16,961 nucleotides of DNA from an uncultured Methylobacillus sp. (GTDB lineage: Bacteria > Pseudomonadota > Gammaproteobacteria > Burkholderiales > Methylophilaceae), in assembly GCA_946478965.1 (NCBI GenBank), contig CAMLDQ010000044.1:1-16961 (forward strand), read 5' to 3'. The notes beneath the pieces were generated by a model that ran no database searches, was not told the origin of the DNA, and worked only from the letters and a program-made list of their open reading frames with translations. Below are positions 16,600 to 16,961 of this stretch, piece after piece. The position numbers were made by a program, and so were the translations under genes. Position 1 is the first letter of the stretch, and the number at the start of each line of letters is the position of its first letter.

Positions 16600-16961
16600 G
16601 CTACGCCCTCTTCCATCTCGGTCAGGTGCAGGAAGACATCTTCCAGCGTGGTCACATCAGGTGCGATCTGGTACAACCCCCAGCCGCCGGAGACCGCGGC
16701 CGTCACGATGGATTCCGCCACATTGCCGTTGTCCTCGGTGAACTCTACACTCAGCATGCCGGCCGTTTCTTCCACGCGGGTCACGCCCGGCACCGCCAGC
16801 AGCGCATCGAAGGCTGGCACATTGCGCAAACCGACGCGCAAGCGGTTGCTCTGCCGGTTCTTCTTCAGCGCGTCGATTTCGCCACTGAACACGAGCCGCC
16901 CCTGATGGATGATCTGGACGCGGTCGCACAGCATTTCCACTTCCGGCAGGATATGTGTCGA
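16596..16961 (-). CDS. ABC transporter ATPase, C-terminal fragment
   Basis: The gene enters from the right edge; 121 codons and the stop are visible, so the Walker A, Walker B and signature motifs lie outside the window. The first visible residues, STHILPEVEMLCDRVQIIHQ, are the H-loop (switch) histidine and following helix of ABC-2-type ATPases. The rest is the C-terminal accessory region seen in this subfamily, ending in a TLEDVFLHLTEMEEGVA segment. An internal GTG or ATG near 16932-16940 is not a real start, because the H-loop extends past it. It is the first visible gene of the ATPase-permease-GldG-DUF4340-mutM run. Confidence 0.93.
   Translation of the reverse strand, partial: STHILPEVEMLCDRVQIIHQGRLVFSGEIDALKKNRQSNRLRVGLRNVPAFDALLAVPGVTRVEETAGMLSVEFTEDNGNVAESIVTAAVSGGWGLYQIAPDVTTLEDVFLHLTEMEEGVA

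Overview
This 17 kb window looks like chromosomal DNA of a betaproteobacterium. The order fur / bamE / dapB / carA / carB is a familiar betaproteobacterial neighbourhood. The gene set includes ubiquinone biosynthesis (UbiB-like kinase, Coq7-type hydroxylase), an outer-membrane BAM lipoprotein, a DUF2322-like protein and an FTR1 iron permease. Base composition is GC-rich and fairly even, and genes are tightly packed. I see no IS element, phage gene, tRNA, rRNA or CRISPR array. A Nitrosomonadales-type lineage (iron or sulfur oxidiser relatives) is a guess from gene content only.

Layout, left to right. (1) 1-3119, minus strand: the N-terminus of carB, then carA, dapB and bamE, covering carbamoyl phosphate synthesis, lysine/diaminopimelate synthesis and outer-membrane assembly. 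A good sigma70-type promoter for carAB overlaps the dapB stop codon. A pair of inverted heptamer-repeat arrays fills the carA-carB gap. (2) 3182-3607, plus strand: fur, divergent from bamE and abutting end to end with the convergent ubiB-type kinase gene. (3) 3608-5970, minus strand: ubiB plus an upstream gene for a helix-rich amphipathic protein. (4) 6108-6635, plus strand: a secreted NlpC/P60 peptidase whose predicted promoter implies an almost leaderless mRNA. (5) 6766-8710, plus strand: a Fur-box-controlled cassette encoding a periplasmic cupredoxin-fold protein without cysteine, an FTR1 iron permease and a probable outer-membrane beta-barrel. (6) 8744-9019, minus strand: a small SelW/Rdx-type CxxC protein. 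(7) 9159-12759, plus strand: a ctpA-type S41 protease ending in a strong terminator, then a GlcF-like iron-sulfur protein whose GTG start directly follows that terminator, then coq7 and a DUF2322-like gene. (8) 12794-16961, minus strand: a Gld-like ABC exporter cluster (ATPase fragment, permease, GldG-like, DUF4340-like) running without a break into mutM.

Functional themes. Iron recurs: fur itself, a Fur-box-preceded FTR1 cassette and several iron proteins. Quinone metabolism also recurs: UbiB, Coq7 and a GlcF-like protein that could pass electrons toward the quinone pool. The two parts most worth following are the cupredoxin/FTR1/beta-barrel cassette, a compact candidate three-part iron importer, and the Gld-like ABC cluster joined to a DNA-repair gene.
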